Shown here one piece after another: positions 22,948 through 33,342 of a DNA stretch of 64,000 nucleotides. Source of the stretch: Forficula auricularia (Eukaryota; Arthropoda; Insecta; Dermaptera; Forficulidae). Every line of letters begins with the position of its first letter. The first letter of the stretch is position 1. Where the stretch lies: NCBI GenBank assembly GCA_024734495.1, contig JALMQS010000030.1, forward strand, positions 7,496,191-7,560,190. The letters run 5' to 3'. The notes under the pieces were generated by a model, which saw only the letters and a program-made list of their open reading frames with translations, searched no databases and was not told the origin of the DNA. The position numbers were made by a program, and so were the translations under genes.

Positions 22948-23232
22948 TTTTTTTTATAATGATACTGATACAAGAAGAAGTTGCACCGAAAAGGTTCAAC
23001 CACTGAAGTCCGCGGTACTTTGGAAATAAAAAAAGATTTAGGGGTTGGGTCGGAGTTGAAGGTGTTCGTGGATGCGTATCTTGAAAGTTTGAAGGTTATA
23101 TGTTGCTGGGAAGACGGTTGGAGGAAAAGAGTTCCAGACTCTAGATGTCATAGGGATAGTTCGGTTAGTATCCAATTTAAGCACGTGGGGGTGTTGAGTC
23201 CTAGAAATCATGTATTTCGCGCAAATGGTTGC
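22948..23232 (-). pseudogene. LINE reverse-transcriptase ORF, C-terminal fragment with 3' tail
   Basis: On the minus strand about 63 codons are open from near 23228 down to a stop at 23038-23040. They contain the segments RTIPMTSRVWNSFPP, TVFPATYNLQTFK and IRIHEHL. A Trp-Asn-Ser-x-Pro, Val-Phe-Pro, Tyr-Asn-Leu-x-x-Phe-Lys pattern is typical of the extreme C-terminus of non-LTR retrotransposon ORF2 proteins, just after the last conserved region. A short 3' UTR follows and ends in an 8-base A-run (T-run at 22948-22955 on the plus strand). RT and endonuclease domains are absent, so this is a 5'-truncated remnant. The plus-strand frame of 92 codons over the same DNA is its antisense shadow. The clade (CR1/LOA-like) cannot be fixed from so little. 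Confidence 0.65.
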
Positions 23233-23439
23233 CTACATTTAAGGAAACTATGGAATTAATTAGTCCGTTGAGTGCAAACATTTATGTTGAATTGTTTTAA
23301 TTTGAATTTTGATTCAGAACATTTTTTTGTTATTTAATAAATATTCGTGTTTGATCATTTTTTATTTCGCACCTATATCACAACCTGTTTGAAATAATTG
23401 TAGCTCTTAAATATCGTTATTTTTCATGTTTGTATTCTT

Positions 23440-23452
23440 TTTGATGTTCTAG
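23440..23452 (+). promoter_or_regulatory. 3' splice acceptor of the zinc-finger exon
   Basis: A pyrimidine-rich tract (TTCTTTTTGATGTTCT) ends in AG at 23451-23452. The open frame and the sharp rise in GC both begin directly after it. Splicing here joins an upstream codon in phase 2: two bases (CC) complete the split codon and the first full codon starts at 23455. Confidence 0.6.
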
Positions 23453-24117
23453 CCTCCAGCGGGGCCGAGCAGTCCACCGGATCTCGAAGCGTGGGCGGCA
23501 GCAGCAGCAGCGGCACGCCGTTAGGTCTTCTGCAACTGACCAGGGAGGCTGCGGATTCTCTTCGTGAGGCGCTTTCCAACCCCAATATGCCCAACGCCTT
23601 ACGTCTGAGTTCCTACCCCGGAGTGCTTCCTGCGTTTTGCCGTGAACTTGAGCTGGACGTTGGCTGGGCGTGTCGTGGTTGCCGCCTGGCGTTCCCCACC
23701 GAAGCTTCATTCCACGGCCACCAACGACATTGTCTCAACAACAGCGCAAGCACCGCTATCCGTCTCATCCAGCCACATTACGAGTGTATGGCTTGTGATG
23801 TGAAACTCTTGCCGAACGCCACCGAACTGGACCGGCATTGTGATGCGGACGGACACCGCGCCCGTATCTCATCCGCCACAACCTGTGCCACATCGACCCC
23901 GAGGTCAATGTCTCCGTCCCTCTCTCACGAGATGGACGATGTCGTCAACCAGATCACTTTGTTAGCTGCGAGGGCTGCGGCCGAGTCGCAAGCAGCGGCC
24001 TCTATCGATTCGAACGCGAATCTCAGTAACAAGGATCGTCGGGATTCGGGCAAGTATTCTTCATCGGCTCCCGGTGGAGAGCCACCCGCCACCGCGGCGG
24101 TGGCTCTGAGTCAATGA
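23453..24117 (+). CDS. zfh2: Terminal exon of a C2H2 zinc-finger protein, zfh2/ZFHX-like C-terminus
   Basis: This exon encodes the last 220 residues of a nuclear zinc-finger protein, probably the C-terminus of the large homeodomain/zinc-finger transcription factor Zfh2 (ZFHX3/4 type). In order it has: a Ser/Gly-rich start; a conserved-looking segment (TREAADSLREALSNP, about residues 26-44); finger 1 with C73, C76, H89 and H92 (a further Cys at 93); finger 2 with C111, C114, H128 and H134 (unusual C-x2-C-x13-H-x5-H spacing); and an Ala-rich, low-complexity tail. The stop is TGA at 24115-24117. The frame runs back without a stop to the AG at 23451-23452 and there is no good ATG start, so it is an internal-to-terminal exon. 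An ORF beginning at 23491 would start on GTG and is not real. GC-rich codon use contrasts with the AT-rich flanks. No homeodomain is present in the window, so the assignment rests on recall of the family C-terminus; another C2H2 protein is possible. Upstream exons were not found. Confidence 0.6.
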
Positions 24118-24647
24118 AACTCCACCCCCACACCAAGACTCATCATCTACAACCGACTCTCCCAAATTCAATCTGCATTTTAAGACAATTCTGTGTTCCT
24201 TTTCTAGGCGACTTATCAACAAAAATGCCTCCTAGTTTTTGATTAAGATTTTAATATAAAAAAAAAGAAAAGAAAATTATAAATCTATATTCCTAAAAAA
24301 AATCTAACGAAAGTGATTTAGTGCGTCTGGACGTGTCGAGATAAAAATTAAAAAAAAGAAAAACTGTTGTTTTCTCAATAGGTTATTAAATTTATATATA
24401 CATATATATTCACAAGCCAAATCCAGAAATATATATGTATATATAAATATACATATATATATAATATATACTTATAAAAATATATATTATAAATATATTT
24501 TAAAAATTTTAGTCCCAAATCCTATCCCCTCTCCTTAGAAAACTCCTTATAAATATATATATATATCATTCCTCTCTCCCTTCGTATAAGTAGAGTTAAA
24601 TGAAAAAACGCAATGTTTCCTATATGGAGTGTCTTTTTGAGAAAATC

Positions 24648-24653
24648 AATAAA
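24648..24653 (+). terminator. Candidate polyadenylation signal AATAAA
   Basis: First canonical hexamer downstream of the stop codon, 531 bases after it and followed by T-rich sequence. Such hexamers are frequent by chance in DNA this AT-rich. Confidence 0.35.
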
Positions 24654-24885
24654 AAATCATTTTTTTATATATTTAAAGAATTATTATATAGTAAAAAAAA
24701 TGTTATATATATATATATTTTAAAAAAAAATTGATTGATAACTGGCTAAGTCGGTTGTCAGACTTATGCACATGACACGAGTTCCTCTAAAATAATAATA
24801 AAAAGTTATTATAAACTAAAAAAAAAATCATGATTATCACTAAAAAATTCTACAAATATTGATAATTAGTAGATGTGATGGAAAT

Positions 24886-25013
24886 TTAGCGGGTGGTTTG
24901 ACAAGGAAGGCGCCGGGGGATGCGACCATCCATCCCCGGGGGTGTCTACGCCCGCTAAAAATAAAAAAATGATTGCTCCTCGGTCCGCCCGCCACACTAA
25001 TCAGGCGGTCCAA
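24886..25013 (+). other. GC-rich hairpin pair in the candidate 3' UTR
   Basis: The outer stem AGCGGG (about 24887) pairs with CCCGCT (24951-24956). Inside it, GGGGATG (24916-24922) pairs with CATCCCC (24931-24937). A second dyad (CCGCC/GGCGG) lies at about 24982-25013. The only GC-rich patch in about 1.4 kb. Possible conserved RNA element. Confidence 0.4.
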
Positions 25014-25531
25014 TTATGATAAGAATTACTACAAAAAACTACACACCTCGCTATTAATATTAAAGTTTAAAAAAAATATTAAAGAATATATATACTTATA
25101 TATTCATGTAATAAAAAATTTTTTGTGAGTAAAAATAGGTATATATATGCATCAATATATATATAAATATATATATCTATGAACGAAATAACTATTGGTT
25201 AAATATTATAAATGTGTATGTTTGTATGTGCGTGTGCATGTTGAGATCATGTTTATTTTTTCCAATATTCTTTAAAAAAAAATTATTTTGAAAAAAAACC
25301 ACCCCCGTCACTAAAATTTTTTCAATTTTTTTTTGATTCTCCTACTTTCTCTGTTTGATTATTTAGCCATCAGAGAGGGCTAGTGTACGGGGGTTTCGAC
25401 TATCGGGGGGATGACGCCGTTAAAGCTTTACGTTATCACACATATAGTTAGTGTGAGTGGTTGTGTTAGTGTGTGTCTCTGTCTCTGTGTGTGTGTATGT
25501 GTGTGTGTGTGTATATCTTTTTACATACATA

Positions 25532-25631
25532 NNNNNNNNNNNNNNNNNNNNNNNNNNNNNNNNNNNNNNNNNNNNNNNNNNNNNNNNNNNNNNNNNNNNN
25601 NNNNNNNNNNNNNNNNNNNNNNNNNNNNNNN
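25532..25631. other. Assembly gap (100 N)
   Basis: Exactly 100 N, the usual placeholder for a gap of unknown size. It lies between a (GT)n tract and the end of foldback J, a place where short reads would collapse. Frames across it are meaningless. Confidence 0.98.
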
Positions 25632-25906
25632 ATAAAGAAAATTAAGTGTATATCGATGAGGCAGTCCAAAAAAGAAGAAGATAATTTACACTATCTTTTA
25701 TTCATAAAACCGACGTTTCGGAGGCTATTCCCTCCTTCTTCGGGTTTTGAAGAGTCAGTGAAGGAAATCCACTGACTTTTCAAAACCCTGAAGATGAAGG
25801 GAATAGCCTCCGAAACGTCGGTTTTATGAATAAAAAGATAATGTAAATTATCTTCTTTCTTTTTTTGGACTGCCTCATCGATATACACTTAATTTTCTTT
25901 ATTCTT
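25632..25906. repeat. Foldback element J
   Basis: A palindrome with arms from ATAAAGAAAATTAAGTGTAT through CGATGAGGCAGTCC and ATTTACA to the core. The plus-strand core (25788-25815) is CTGAAGA, extra T, imperfect stem, CCTCC, GAAACGTCGG. The left arm gives on the minus strand CCGAAGA, A, GGAGG-GAATAG-CCTCC, GAAACGTC. The left edge abuts the assembly gap. Confidence 0.75.
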
Positions 25907-26049
25907 TCATTGATCATATCATCAGAACTTGATCAAATTAATGTGGGACCTCATCGATATCCACTTAATCCACTTATCAGCCCGTCTCCAAAAATTACTC
26001 CAATCTTAATAAAGGAAATATTCAATTCTTATGAGCAATAATCGAAATT

Positions 26050-26300
26050 ATAATAAATAAAATCTTAATTGAAAAGTTTTTGTTTTGCCGAGAGTAGCAG
26101 AGTTGTTGATTCACAAAGAGAAACGAGGTTGTCCTCGCTTGATGCAAATAAACATATACACATATATCTCAAGATGATATATCTGTTTATATTACTATTT
26201 TATAAATAATATATATACAGATATATCATCTTGAGATATATGTGTATATGTTTATTTGCATCAAGCAGAGGACAACCTCTTTGTTTCTCTTTGTAAATAA
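26050..26300. repeat. Foldback element (R-related), GAGGACAACCTC arms
   Basis: Inverted arms AAAGAGAAACGAGGTTGTCC and GGACAACCTCTTTGTTTCTC surround ATGCAAATAAACATATACAC and GATATATCATCTTGAGATAT. The leading AGTTTTTGTTTTGCCGAGAG is shared with 30295-30320. The same arms recur at 30050-30700. Confidence 0.65.
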
Positions 26301-26589
26301 AATCTTATATATAAAATGAATTTAAAACATTCATTTTAGGTTAAAAATAAAATAAAATGAGAGAGTCTTCTGTTTTTTAATAAAATAATTTTTAATTATT
26401 TCTAGAGACTATAGTTTCGAAGTTTCTTTTGTTCAACTAATATTAAAACATTCATTTAAACCCCGCCAACATTTCTCTATTAATGAATTGAATTTTATTA
26501 TCATTTTCTGATTCATTCGCACAACTCTTTTTCTCATAATATGCATGAAAAATATTATCTTAAGGCACTACATATTCTCAAAATCACTA

Positions 26590-27010
26590 AAAAGAGAAAA
26601 TAAAAATAATTTTTAGTATAAAAAACTCACTTTAAAAATTAAATTCAACAAATAAAATAATAAGAACTCAAAAATCAAATAAAATGCACTAAAAGATAAA
26701 ATAATTATCTAATTTAGTTACAACTAAACGACGAAATATTAACATGAATTTACTTTTTGAAGTCGGTGCCAAACAAACTATATAAGCGATCTTACGCGAT
26801 GTTGTATTCAGTACACGCCAAACGTACTATCCGTTGAGTACGATTCATAAATGTATATGTTTGGCACCGACTTCAAAAAGTAATTTCATATAAAAATTTC
26901 GTCGTTTAGTTGTAACTAAATTTAATTTAATTATTTTATACCTTTTAGTGCATTTTATTTGAATTTTAGTTCTTATATATTATTTTATTTGTTCCATTTA
27001 ATTTTTTTGA
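26590..27010. repeat. Palindrome G', isolated half of family G
   Basis: Arms run from AAAATGCACTAAAAG through TTAGTTACAACTAAACGACG and TTACTTTTTGAAGTCGGTGC to a centre at about 26815-26835, then back. The inner inverted motif is TTTTTGAAGTCGGTGCCAAA. Matches the distal halves of the G elements at 30995, 58795 and 60473. Confidence 0.7.
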
Positions 27011-27070
27011 AGTCGTTTTTTTTTCTAATGTGTTGTTGAAAATGAATTATTTAATTAAAAATTCAATATT

Positions 27071-27390
27071 AGTAACAGGAATAGCAGGAAAATTGGACAA
27101 AAATTAAAAACACATAGTTTTTATTAAATGGGTCAGACGTTTCGTCAATTTATTTTGACTTCCTCAGTGGCCCATTTTATCACTCTTTATCAAAAAACAA
27201 TTTCACTATAAGACAAGAAAAGTCCAAGATTGTTCATCAGAATTGGAGCCAGGAAAGATTAATGATGTTTTGACGTATAGTAAATTTTTTTTTACAAAGA
27301 GTGATAAAAATGCCTACTGAGGAAGTCAAAATAAATTGACGAAATTCTGTGTTTTTAATTTTTGTCCAATTCCCTGCTATTCCTGTTACA
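27071..27390. repeat. Foldback element, GGACAAAAATTAAAAACAC arms
   Basis: The left arm (GTAACAGGAATAGCAGG, AATTGGACAAAAATTAAAAA) mirrors the right arm (TTTTTAATTTTTGTCCAATT, CTGCTATTCCTGTTAC). Cores: minus 27140-27167 CTGAGGA, A, GTCAA, loop, TTGAC, GAAACGTC; plus 27317-27344 CTGAGGA, A, GTCAA, loop, TTGAC, GAAATTC. Both copies keep the same stem. Confidence 0.75.
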
Positions 27391-27469
27391 AATTTTTTAT
27401 GGATGCGAATGATACAACATTCAATATTAGTTTTAGTTTTTGATATATAATATAATGCAGATCTAAAAT

Positions 27470-27880
27470 TATCAAAATTTTTATAATTTTTCTAATTAAT
27501 ATATCAAAGAATAATTGCTATATCAATGAGAATTGTTTTTGACCGCGCTTATTTGAAAAAGATATTTATCGCGAGACTACTGCGGATTACGCTATTGGAG
27601 TCTGCGAGAGTCTTCAAGTTCAAATATTATTTTCACTCAATATTTGACAAAAATTCCCTACATTTGATTCGCGATTGAATCAAATGTAGAAAACATTCGA
27701 TTAAAATTATCAACTTTATAGCCGTCTCATTAATTCTAAAGTGAATGATATTTTATGCTAGTATAGGATTCTCTCATTGAAGGGAATTGAGAGTAGCCTT
27801 GCTCAGAAATATATGCCAGCCTCACCCTTGTTCGCTCTGAATGGGTTTCTAAGCGCGAATCAATGGATACGAGAGGGAGT
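27470..27880. repeat. AT-rich repeat N with TGATTCGCGATTGAATCA dyad
   Basis: Contains a short dyad around CATTTGATTCGCGATTGAAT and the words GACTACTGCGGATTACGC and CTCAATATTTGACAAAAATT. These recur at 41018-41700, and part recurs at about 14620-14660. Diverged pieces also occur at 28770-28910. Confidence 0.5.
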
Positions 27881-27897
27881 GCATTCAAGATACTCGG

Positions 27898-28683
27898 CAA
27901 TTCTACGGTAACTATGGCTCCGTGATCTGACAATGGATTCTTATAGTACTCACCAAAATAAGACGAAAATGATGAATACCATTTTTCTAGATATTGAGTT
28001 TAAAAAATTCAGTTTTTTTTATTTTTCAATTGTTTTTTTATAGAAATCAGGGAAACCATAGTATCACGGGTTTTGTGAGGCGCCGCTATCTGACGACCGA
28101 ATAGCAACGTAGTTTGGCTAAAATCAAAAAATGAAAATTAATTAAAAAATAATTAGTACATGCCCAAAAAAATTCGAATATGCGAAAAGTCGTTGCCGGT
28201 TCGGTTAAGATATATTGAATTCGGCTCCTATATCGGGCTGGATATAGGTACGAGCCGAACCGAGCCGAACTGAATATATCTTAATCGAACCTTTCAAAGT
28301 TTGTTCAGAACCCATGAATCGAGATGATGAATAGAACCGAACGCATGAAAGTTTCTAAAAGTGGCGCTCATTTGAGACAATTTGAGACATCACGGTCCAT
28401 AAACTCAATTTCAGTTCAAATTTGTAGTTTAAAATTTTATTTTTACTTTCCTACTTATTTTGACTAGTTTCAAAAGAAGATAGCGGCGTCACACGGAACC
28501 ATATACTACGGTTTCCGTGGTTTCTATTAAAAAACAATTGAAAAAACTGTATTTTTTAAATTCGATATCTCGAAAATTAAGCAAAATCTCGGAAAAATGG
28601 TACTCTTCATTTTCGTCTTATTTTGGTTAATACTCTAAGAATCCATGGTTAGATCGCGCCGCCACGGTTACCGTAGAATCCCC
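27898..28683. repeat. Large palindrome, ~210-bp arms
   Basis: The left arm (ATTCTACGGTAACTATGG, CCAAAATAAGACGAAAATGA, AATTGTTTTTTTATAGAAA, GCGCCGCTATCTGACG) is mirrored by the right arm (AGATAGCGGCGTC, TCTATTAAAAAACAATTG, TCATTTTCGTCTTATTTTGG, CACGGTTACCGTAGAAT). A second, inner palindrome at about 28205-28290 is built on TTCGGCTC/GAGCCGAA. No coding signal. Confidence 0.7.
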
Positions 28684-29053
28684 AATAATATTGGTCAACA
28701 AGGTTTTTTTTTATTCTTTATATAGATTATTCAAATCTACTAATTTTATGTTTGTGAATATAAACATTCAATTTAAAAATTCAATAGTAGTTTTAGTTTC
28801 TTTGATATATAACATTACAGATCTAAAATTATCAACTTTATAGCTCATTTTATTTATAGTTTCTGAGCGCGAATGAATGGACAGGCGAGGGAGAGCAGAC
28901 TCTCTACTGACTTTCCGAGAATCTACTCAGTAAAATGTTTCGCCGAGATTTTCCAAGATCGGTCTGCAAAAAATAATTTCTATTTAAGGAGTTCCTTTCG
29001 CCGCCAATGTTAAATAAACAAATATTAGATTATAACTATAACTTATTTTTTTA

Positions 29054-29558
29054 TAATATACTAAGGTGCAAAAAAATCGACCCACTAATAAAACTTGATT
29101 TATCTGATGGCTAAAAGGCCAGGGATGAATCTAATAAAAAAAAAAAAACTTGACATTAAATAGCAAATTATTTTTAAAATTTTTACAAATAACCATATAA
29201 TTTGTTGAATTAACTCTTAAACTAACATATTCAATAAATATTGTTGATAATTTTTGAATTTTATAAAAAAATAAAATAAGTGAAATTAAATTAAAAGATA
29301 CAATTACAAATTATAATACTTTCTCTCAATATCACTTTAATTTAAATAAAGTTTTAATAAAAGATCAAATTCCATTTGAAATATCAATAAAATGAATAAT
29401 TTTGAATTAAACATCATTGATAGAAAGATAAAATATACAAAATGGATATTTCTCAAGTTCAATCAGTTCAAATTGTGTACCTAATTAATCAAGGGCTTGC
29501 TTTACTATTTAATAAAGTTATTATTGGTGGCTCGATTTTTTTGCACTTCAGTGTAGAA
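29054..29558. mobile_element. Tc1/mariner-like MITE
   Basis: Inverted termini: left ACTAAGGTGCAAAAAAATCG then ACCCACTAATAAAACTT; right, read in reverse, CACTGAAGTGCAAAAAAATC then GAGCCACCAATAATAACTTT. Both are preceded by TA. Termini reading CACTGAAGTGCAAAAA with a TA target are typical of Tc1-like elements. No transposase frame. A third, lone terminus is at about 29825-29872. Confidence 0.6.
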
Positions 29559-29751
29559 ATTTCTCTGGAGTGTGATGTTTTAAGCGGGATAAATTTTTGG
29601 CCGTTATATACAGATAAATAAATAATTAAATTAAATTTGCTAATTTTAATAAATTTCCTCATTTTAATCAATTGTATTTCGCATGAACTATATGGGCGTT
29701 TTACAAAAATTGTTTCCTCTATTGAGTCATTTCTCCTTTATTGTAACAAAA

Positions 29752-29880
29752 ATTAGCTGACATATTCTGATGTGGCCATCCACTTGACTTTACTACACAA
29801 ACTGGTCCCTCACTTATATTTAATAAAGTTAATATTGGTGGCTCGATTTTTTTGCCCTTCAGTGTAGTTTAACTCTTTAT
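29752..29880 (-). repeat. Chimeric fragment: family E distal end joined to a Tc1-like terminus
   Basis: AGCTGACATATTCTGATG and CATCCACTTGACTTTAC (E distal end) run directly into AATAAAGTTAATATTGGTGG and TTTGCCCTTCAGTGTA (the right terminus of the 29054-29558 element). Confidence 0.5.
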
Positions 29881-30049
29881 CTATGCTTTGGTGAAATTTC
29901 AATCACACATTACCGTTCAAATTTTTTAAAATAAAATTTTTTAAAATGTAAACATTTACTTAGAGTCTTATGGAAAATTAAGATCTTGACACTTTCTCAT
30001 GAATTATACTACTATTAGTTCAATAAATAAAGTTAAAAAAACTAAAAAT

Positions 30050-30700
30050 TAACCACAAAGAGAAACAAAGAGGTTGTCCTCTGGTCGATGCAAATAAACA
30101 TACACACATATATATCGAAATGATATATCTGTATATATATATATTATTTTATTTGTTTGAGACTATATGTGGTCTTCATCATCAGTCTTTTTTAATTATA
30201 AATGTTGTTTTTCATGGAGTTTTCCACCACTTTTGTTGTCCATGACAAATAATTCACAATCAATGGCAATGGAATGACACCTTTGATTTAATTGAAAAGT
30301 TTTTGTTTTGCCGAGAGCAGCAGAGTTGTTGATTAATAAAGAGAAACAATGAGGTTGTCCTCTGCTTGATGCAAATAAACATACACACATATATATCGAA
30401 ATGATATATCTGTATATATATATATTATTTAATTGTTTGAGACTATAGTTTCGAAGACTTGGTCTTCATCATCAGTCTTTTTTAATTATAAATGTTGTTT
30501 TTCATGGAGTTTTCCACCACTTTTGTTGTCCATGACAAATAATTTACAATCAATGGCAATGGAATGACAATTCCTTTGATTTAATTGAAAAGTTTTTGTC
30601 GAAACTATAGTCTCAGACAAATAAATAATATATATACACAGATATATCAACTCGATATATATGTGTGTATGTTTATTTGCATCAAGCAGAGGACTAACTT
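30050..30700. repeat. Direct plus inverted duplication of an R-related foldback
   Basis: The block 30050-30290 (AAAGAGAAACAAAGAGGTTG, ATGCAAATAAACATACACAC, AAATGATATATCTGTATA, TCATCAGTCTTTTTTAATT) is repeated directly at 30335-30590, and its first part returns inverted at 30600-30700. The clearest core is on the minus strand at 30449-30475: CTGATGA, extra T, GAAGAC-CAA-GTCTTC, GAAACTATAGTCTC. Confidence 0.65.
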
Positions 30701-30994
30701 TTCAATTAAAAATTATCCTTTTGAAACATGCAGGTTTCTTTTTTTCCAATAAAATATATCATTGACCGTCGAATTTATTTAGATATTTACTTTAAAAAAC
30801 CACATAAATGCTATGTTTAGATGTAAACATAAACAGTAGAAATACAACGCATTGCCAAATCATAAAAGAGTTATTATTAGGTGATTTGAATAAATCAAAC
30901 TAACTTTTATTATGTATTTTTTTTTTTTATAATTGTTTTTATTACAAACATTTACGGCTTTCATACTATTTATTTTTTAATTCTATTATTTTTA

Positions 30995-31700
30995 ACCGAC
31001 TTCAAAAAAGGAAGAGGTTCTCTATTCGACTGATTTTTTTTTTGTGTCTATGTTACTTCATATCTCCGCCAATTGTGAACCGATTTTGAAAAAATATTTT
31101 GCATTGGGTTCAGTCTACTTTCCGATTGGTCCCATTTTTTTTTCATAGGTATTAGACCTTTTTTGTTAGGTTTGTTCAGGCCTAACTTCTTTGTTTATTA
31201 ACCGATTTCGATGATTCTTTTTTTATTGGAAAGGAGGTATCTTAGTGATGGTGCCATATTAATTTGGTCAAGTTCTGATGATATAATCACTATTAATAAC
31301 ATCACTAAAAAGAGAAAAATAAAAATAATTTTTAAGAAAAAAATAAAACCGACTTCAAAAAATTAAATGCAACAAATAAAATACACTAAAAGGTATAAAA
31401 TAATTATTATCTTATTTAGTTACAACTAAACGACGAAATATTAACAGGAAATTACTTTTTGAAGTCGGTGCCAAACATATACCTTTTATGAATCGCACTC
31501 GACGGATCTTACTTAGTACGTTTGCCGGGTACGCTCGCTTATAGGTATAGTTTGTTTGGCACCGACTTAAAAAAGTAATTTCATGTTAATATTTCGTAGT
31601 TTAGTTGTAACTAAATAAGATAATAATTATTTTATATTTTTTAGTGTATTTTATTTGTTGCATTTAATTTTTTGAAGTCGGTTTTATTTTTTTCTTAAAA
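30995..31700 (+). mobile_element. Family G element, copy 1
   Basis: Starts AACCGACTTCAAAAAAGG and AGAGGTTCTCTATTCGAC. The proximal half has CATATCTCCGCCAATTGTG, GGTCCCATTTTTTTT and AACCGATTTCGATGATTC. The distal half is a palindrome whose outer (ACCGACTTCAAAAAATTAA / TTTTTTGAAGTCGGT) and inner (TTTTTGAAGTCGGTGCC / GGCACCGACTT) arms use the same GAAGTCGGT word four times. Non-coding. Near-complete copies at 58795-59518 (reverse) and 60473-61185. Class uncertain. Confidence 0.65.
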
Positions 31701-32330
31701 ATTATTTTTTCATTTGTATTTTAACTTATTTTATTAAATATTAGATACTACATTTCTTTTGACTAAACTGGAGTAAAAGGACCTCCTTAAAGAGATTTTT
31801 ATAATACAGGATGAAAAAAAATGAAAAAAATAAAAAGTATTTTAAATATTACAAAAATTCTAACTTACCTATTCATTATCAAGGTTGACAAATTGGATCG
31901 ATAAGATTAGATGGGGACGTTTATTGAAAATCCAAAATCATAACAAAAACAATACAACGATAATTAGAAAACCACTGCTATCTTAATCCCTACAGTATAG
32001 AACAAGACTGTCCAACCTGCGGCCCCACAGCAATTAATGCGGCCCGATAAAAATTTATAAATTTCCTTAAAACATTGAGGTTTTTATTTTACTGGATTCT
32101 TTTTGTACCATTGAATTTTTTGAGAAAGTTGATAAGGGTCCCTTATCATCAGTTTCCCAATTTTTTTAGAAACATAATATTTGAATTACGAAGGGATTAT
32201 ACTTATTTCTTGTAGAGTATTTTATAAAGATATAGGAAATTATAATTTCGTTAAAGAAACTCGAAAAAAAGTAGCTTTTTGTACCTTTGAATTTTATGAG
32301 AATGTTGATAAGGGGACCTGATATTTTTTT
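31701..32330. other. AT-rich spacer with a hAT-like end fragment
   Basis: No gene seen. At about 32005-32050, GACTGTCCAACCTGCGGCCC and GCGGCCCGATAAAAAT resemble termini of hAT-type non-autonomous elements. A partner end was not found. Confidence 0.3.
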
Positions 32331-32960
32331 TTACTTTATCAAATGCGAAGCATGGGAGAAAGTATTGTAATGGGTCTCGCGGAAAGCGCGACTTCAAAGG
32401 GTCCTCAGGTAAAGACTACGGAACCCATGGACTCAATTAAGGTCACAAATTGAAGTATTCAATGAGATTGAATTTTAGCACGTGACGGTTTTGCCAAAAA
32501 TTACAAGGGGTCTCGTCGAGAGGCCAAAAAGTGCCATTTTTTTTGGAAGTGCGTGGGGATGAATGGATGTATGTATGTATGTATGTTTGTATGTGTGTGT
32601 GTGTGTGTGTTATCGTTTTTTCGTCCACGATTTTTTCCACACCTTTGCGCTGATTGAAATGAAATTGAAAACCTACCATTAGTTTAACAAAATGAAGCGC
32701 TGATTAGTTTTTGGTACATATCGGTCCACAAACATTAGTACTTTATTTCAGTACTTTTTTAGTTTTTTCTAAATATCTTGAAAATGACTTAACCAATTTT
32801 GATGAAATTTAATATCCTAATTAAGTACATTGGGGACCACAAAAAAAGTTAAATAAAGTTTTTAGTAAAATTATATTTTAAAGTACTTTACTCAAGAACA
32901 TATTAATATTTCAAATGAATTTGGATAAAGTTTAGCAACGATCCGTTGCAGTTTATTTTT
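32331..32960 (+). mobile_element. Family D, copy 2
   Basis: TTACTTTATCCAATGCGAAG with the terminal hairpin, CGCGACTTCAAAGGGTCC, GCACGTGACGGTTTTGCC, a (GTAT)n/(GT)n stretch at 32567-32610, CACGATTTTTTCCACACC, and the end GCAACGATCCGTTGCAG. Central satellite units are absent. Confidence 0.7.
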
Positions 32961-33342
32961 TCTAAAATAAGAAGAAATTAGAAAATCTCTCCAAAAGTTT
33001 TCGAAGAATAAAGCAGATTTTCAATTTTCAATGTGAAAAAATATATCGAGATTTCGGAAAAAATAATCACAATTTTAGCATATTTTGAACCATTTTTATT
33101 AGATTTAAATATTTTAACTGCAAACTTTCTGATTGAATGTATTGCACTCTAATCAGAGATTGAAGTGAAACAAATATTTAAAATGTTTTTTTATTAAAAT
33201 TTTATAAAAATTATCTACCCTGAAACAAATATTCCTCCTGGCTTCACAATAATCACTATTATTCACTTTTTAGAAATATGAATTTACCTAAAGCTAATTT
33301 CAAGAATAATTAAAAATCATTTTTCATCTCATATTTCCATTT

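Larger units (their letters stand above)
24118..25531 (+). other. Probable 3' UTR and downstream region of the zinc-finger gene
   Basis: Single-copy, extremely AT-rich sequence with many TATATA tracts and no transposon families, unlike the rest of the window. It begins directly after the stop codon. Several AATAAA hexamers occur (24648-24653, about 25111-25116), so alternative polyadenylation is possible. A GC-rich structured patch lies at 24886-25013. The true 3' end is not determined. Confidence 0.5.

Noticed and set aside
22981..23259. 92-codon plus-strand frame
   Set aside because: The opposite strand encodes a recognisable LINE C-terminus with an A-tail, so the plus-strand frame is its shadow.
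23491..23710. 97-codon minus-strand frame opposite the zinc-finger exon
   Set aside because: Antisense shadow of the GC-rich coding exon; zinc-finger motifs are on the plus strand.
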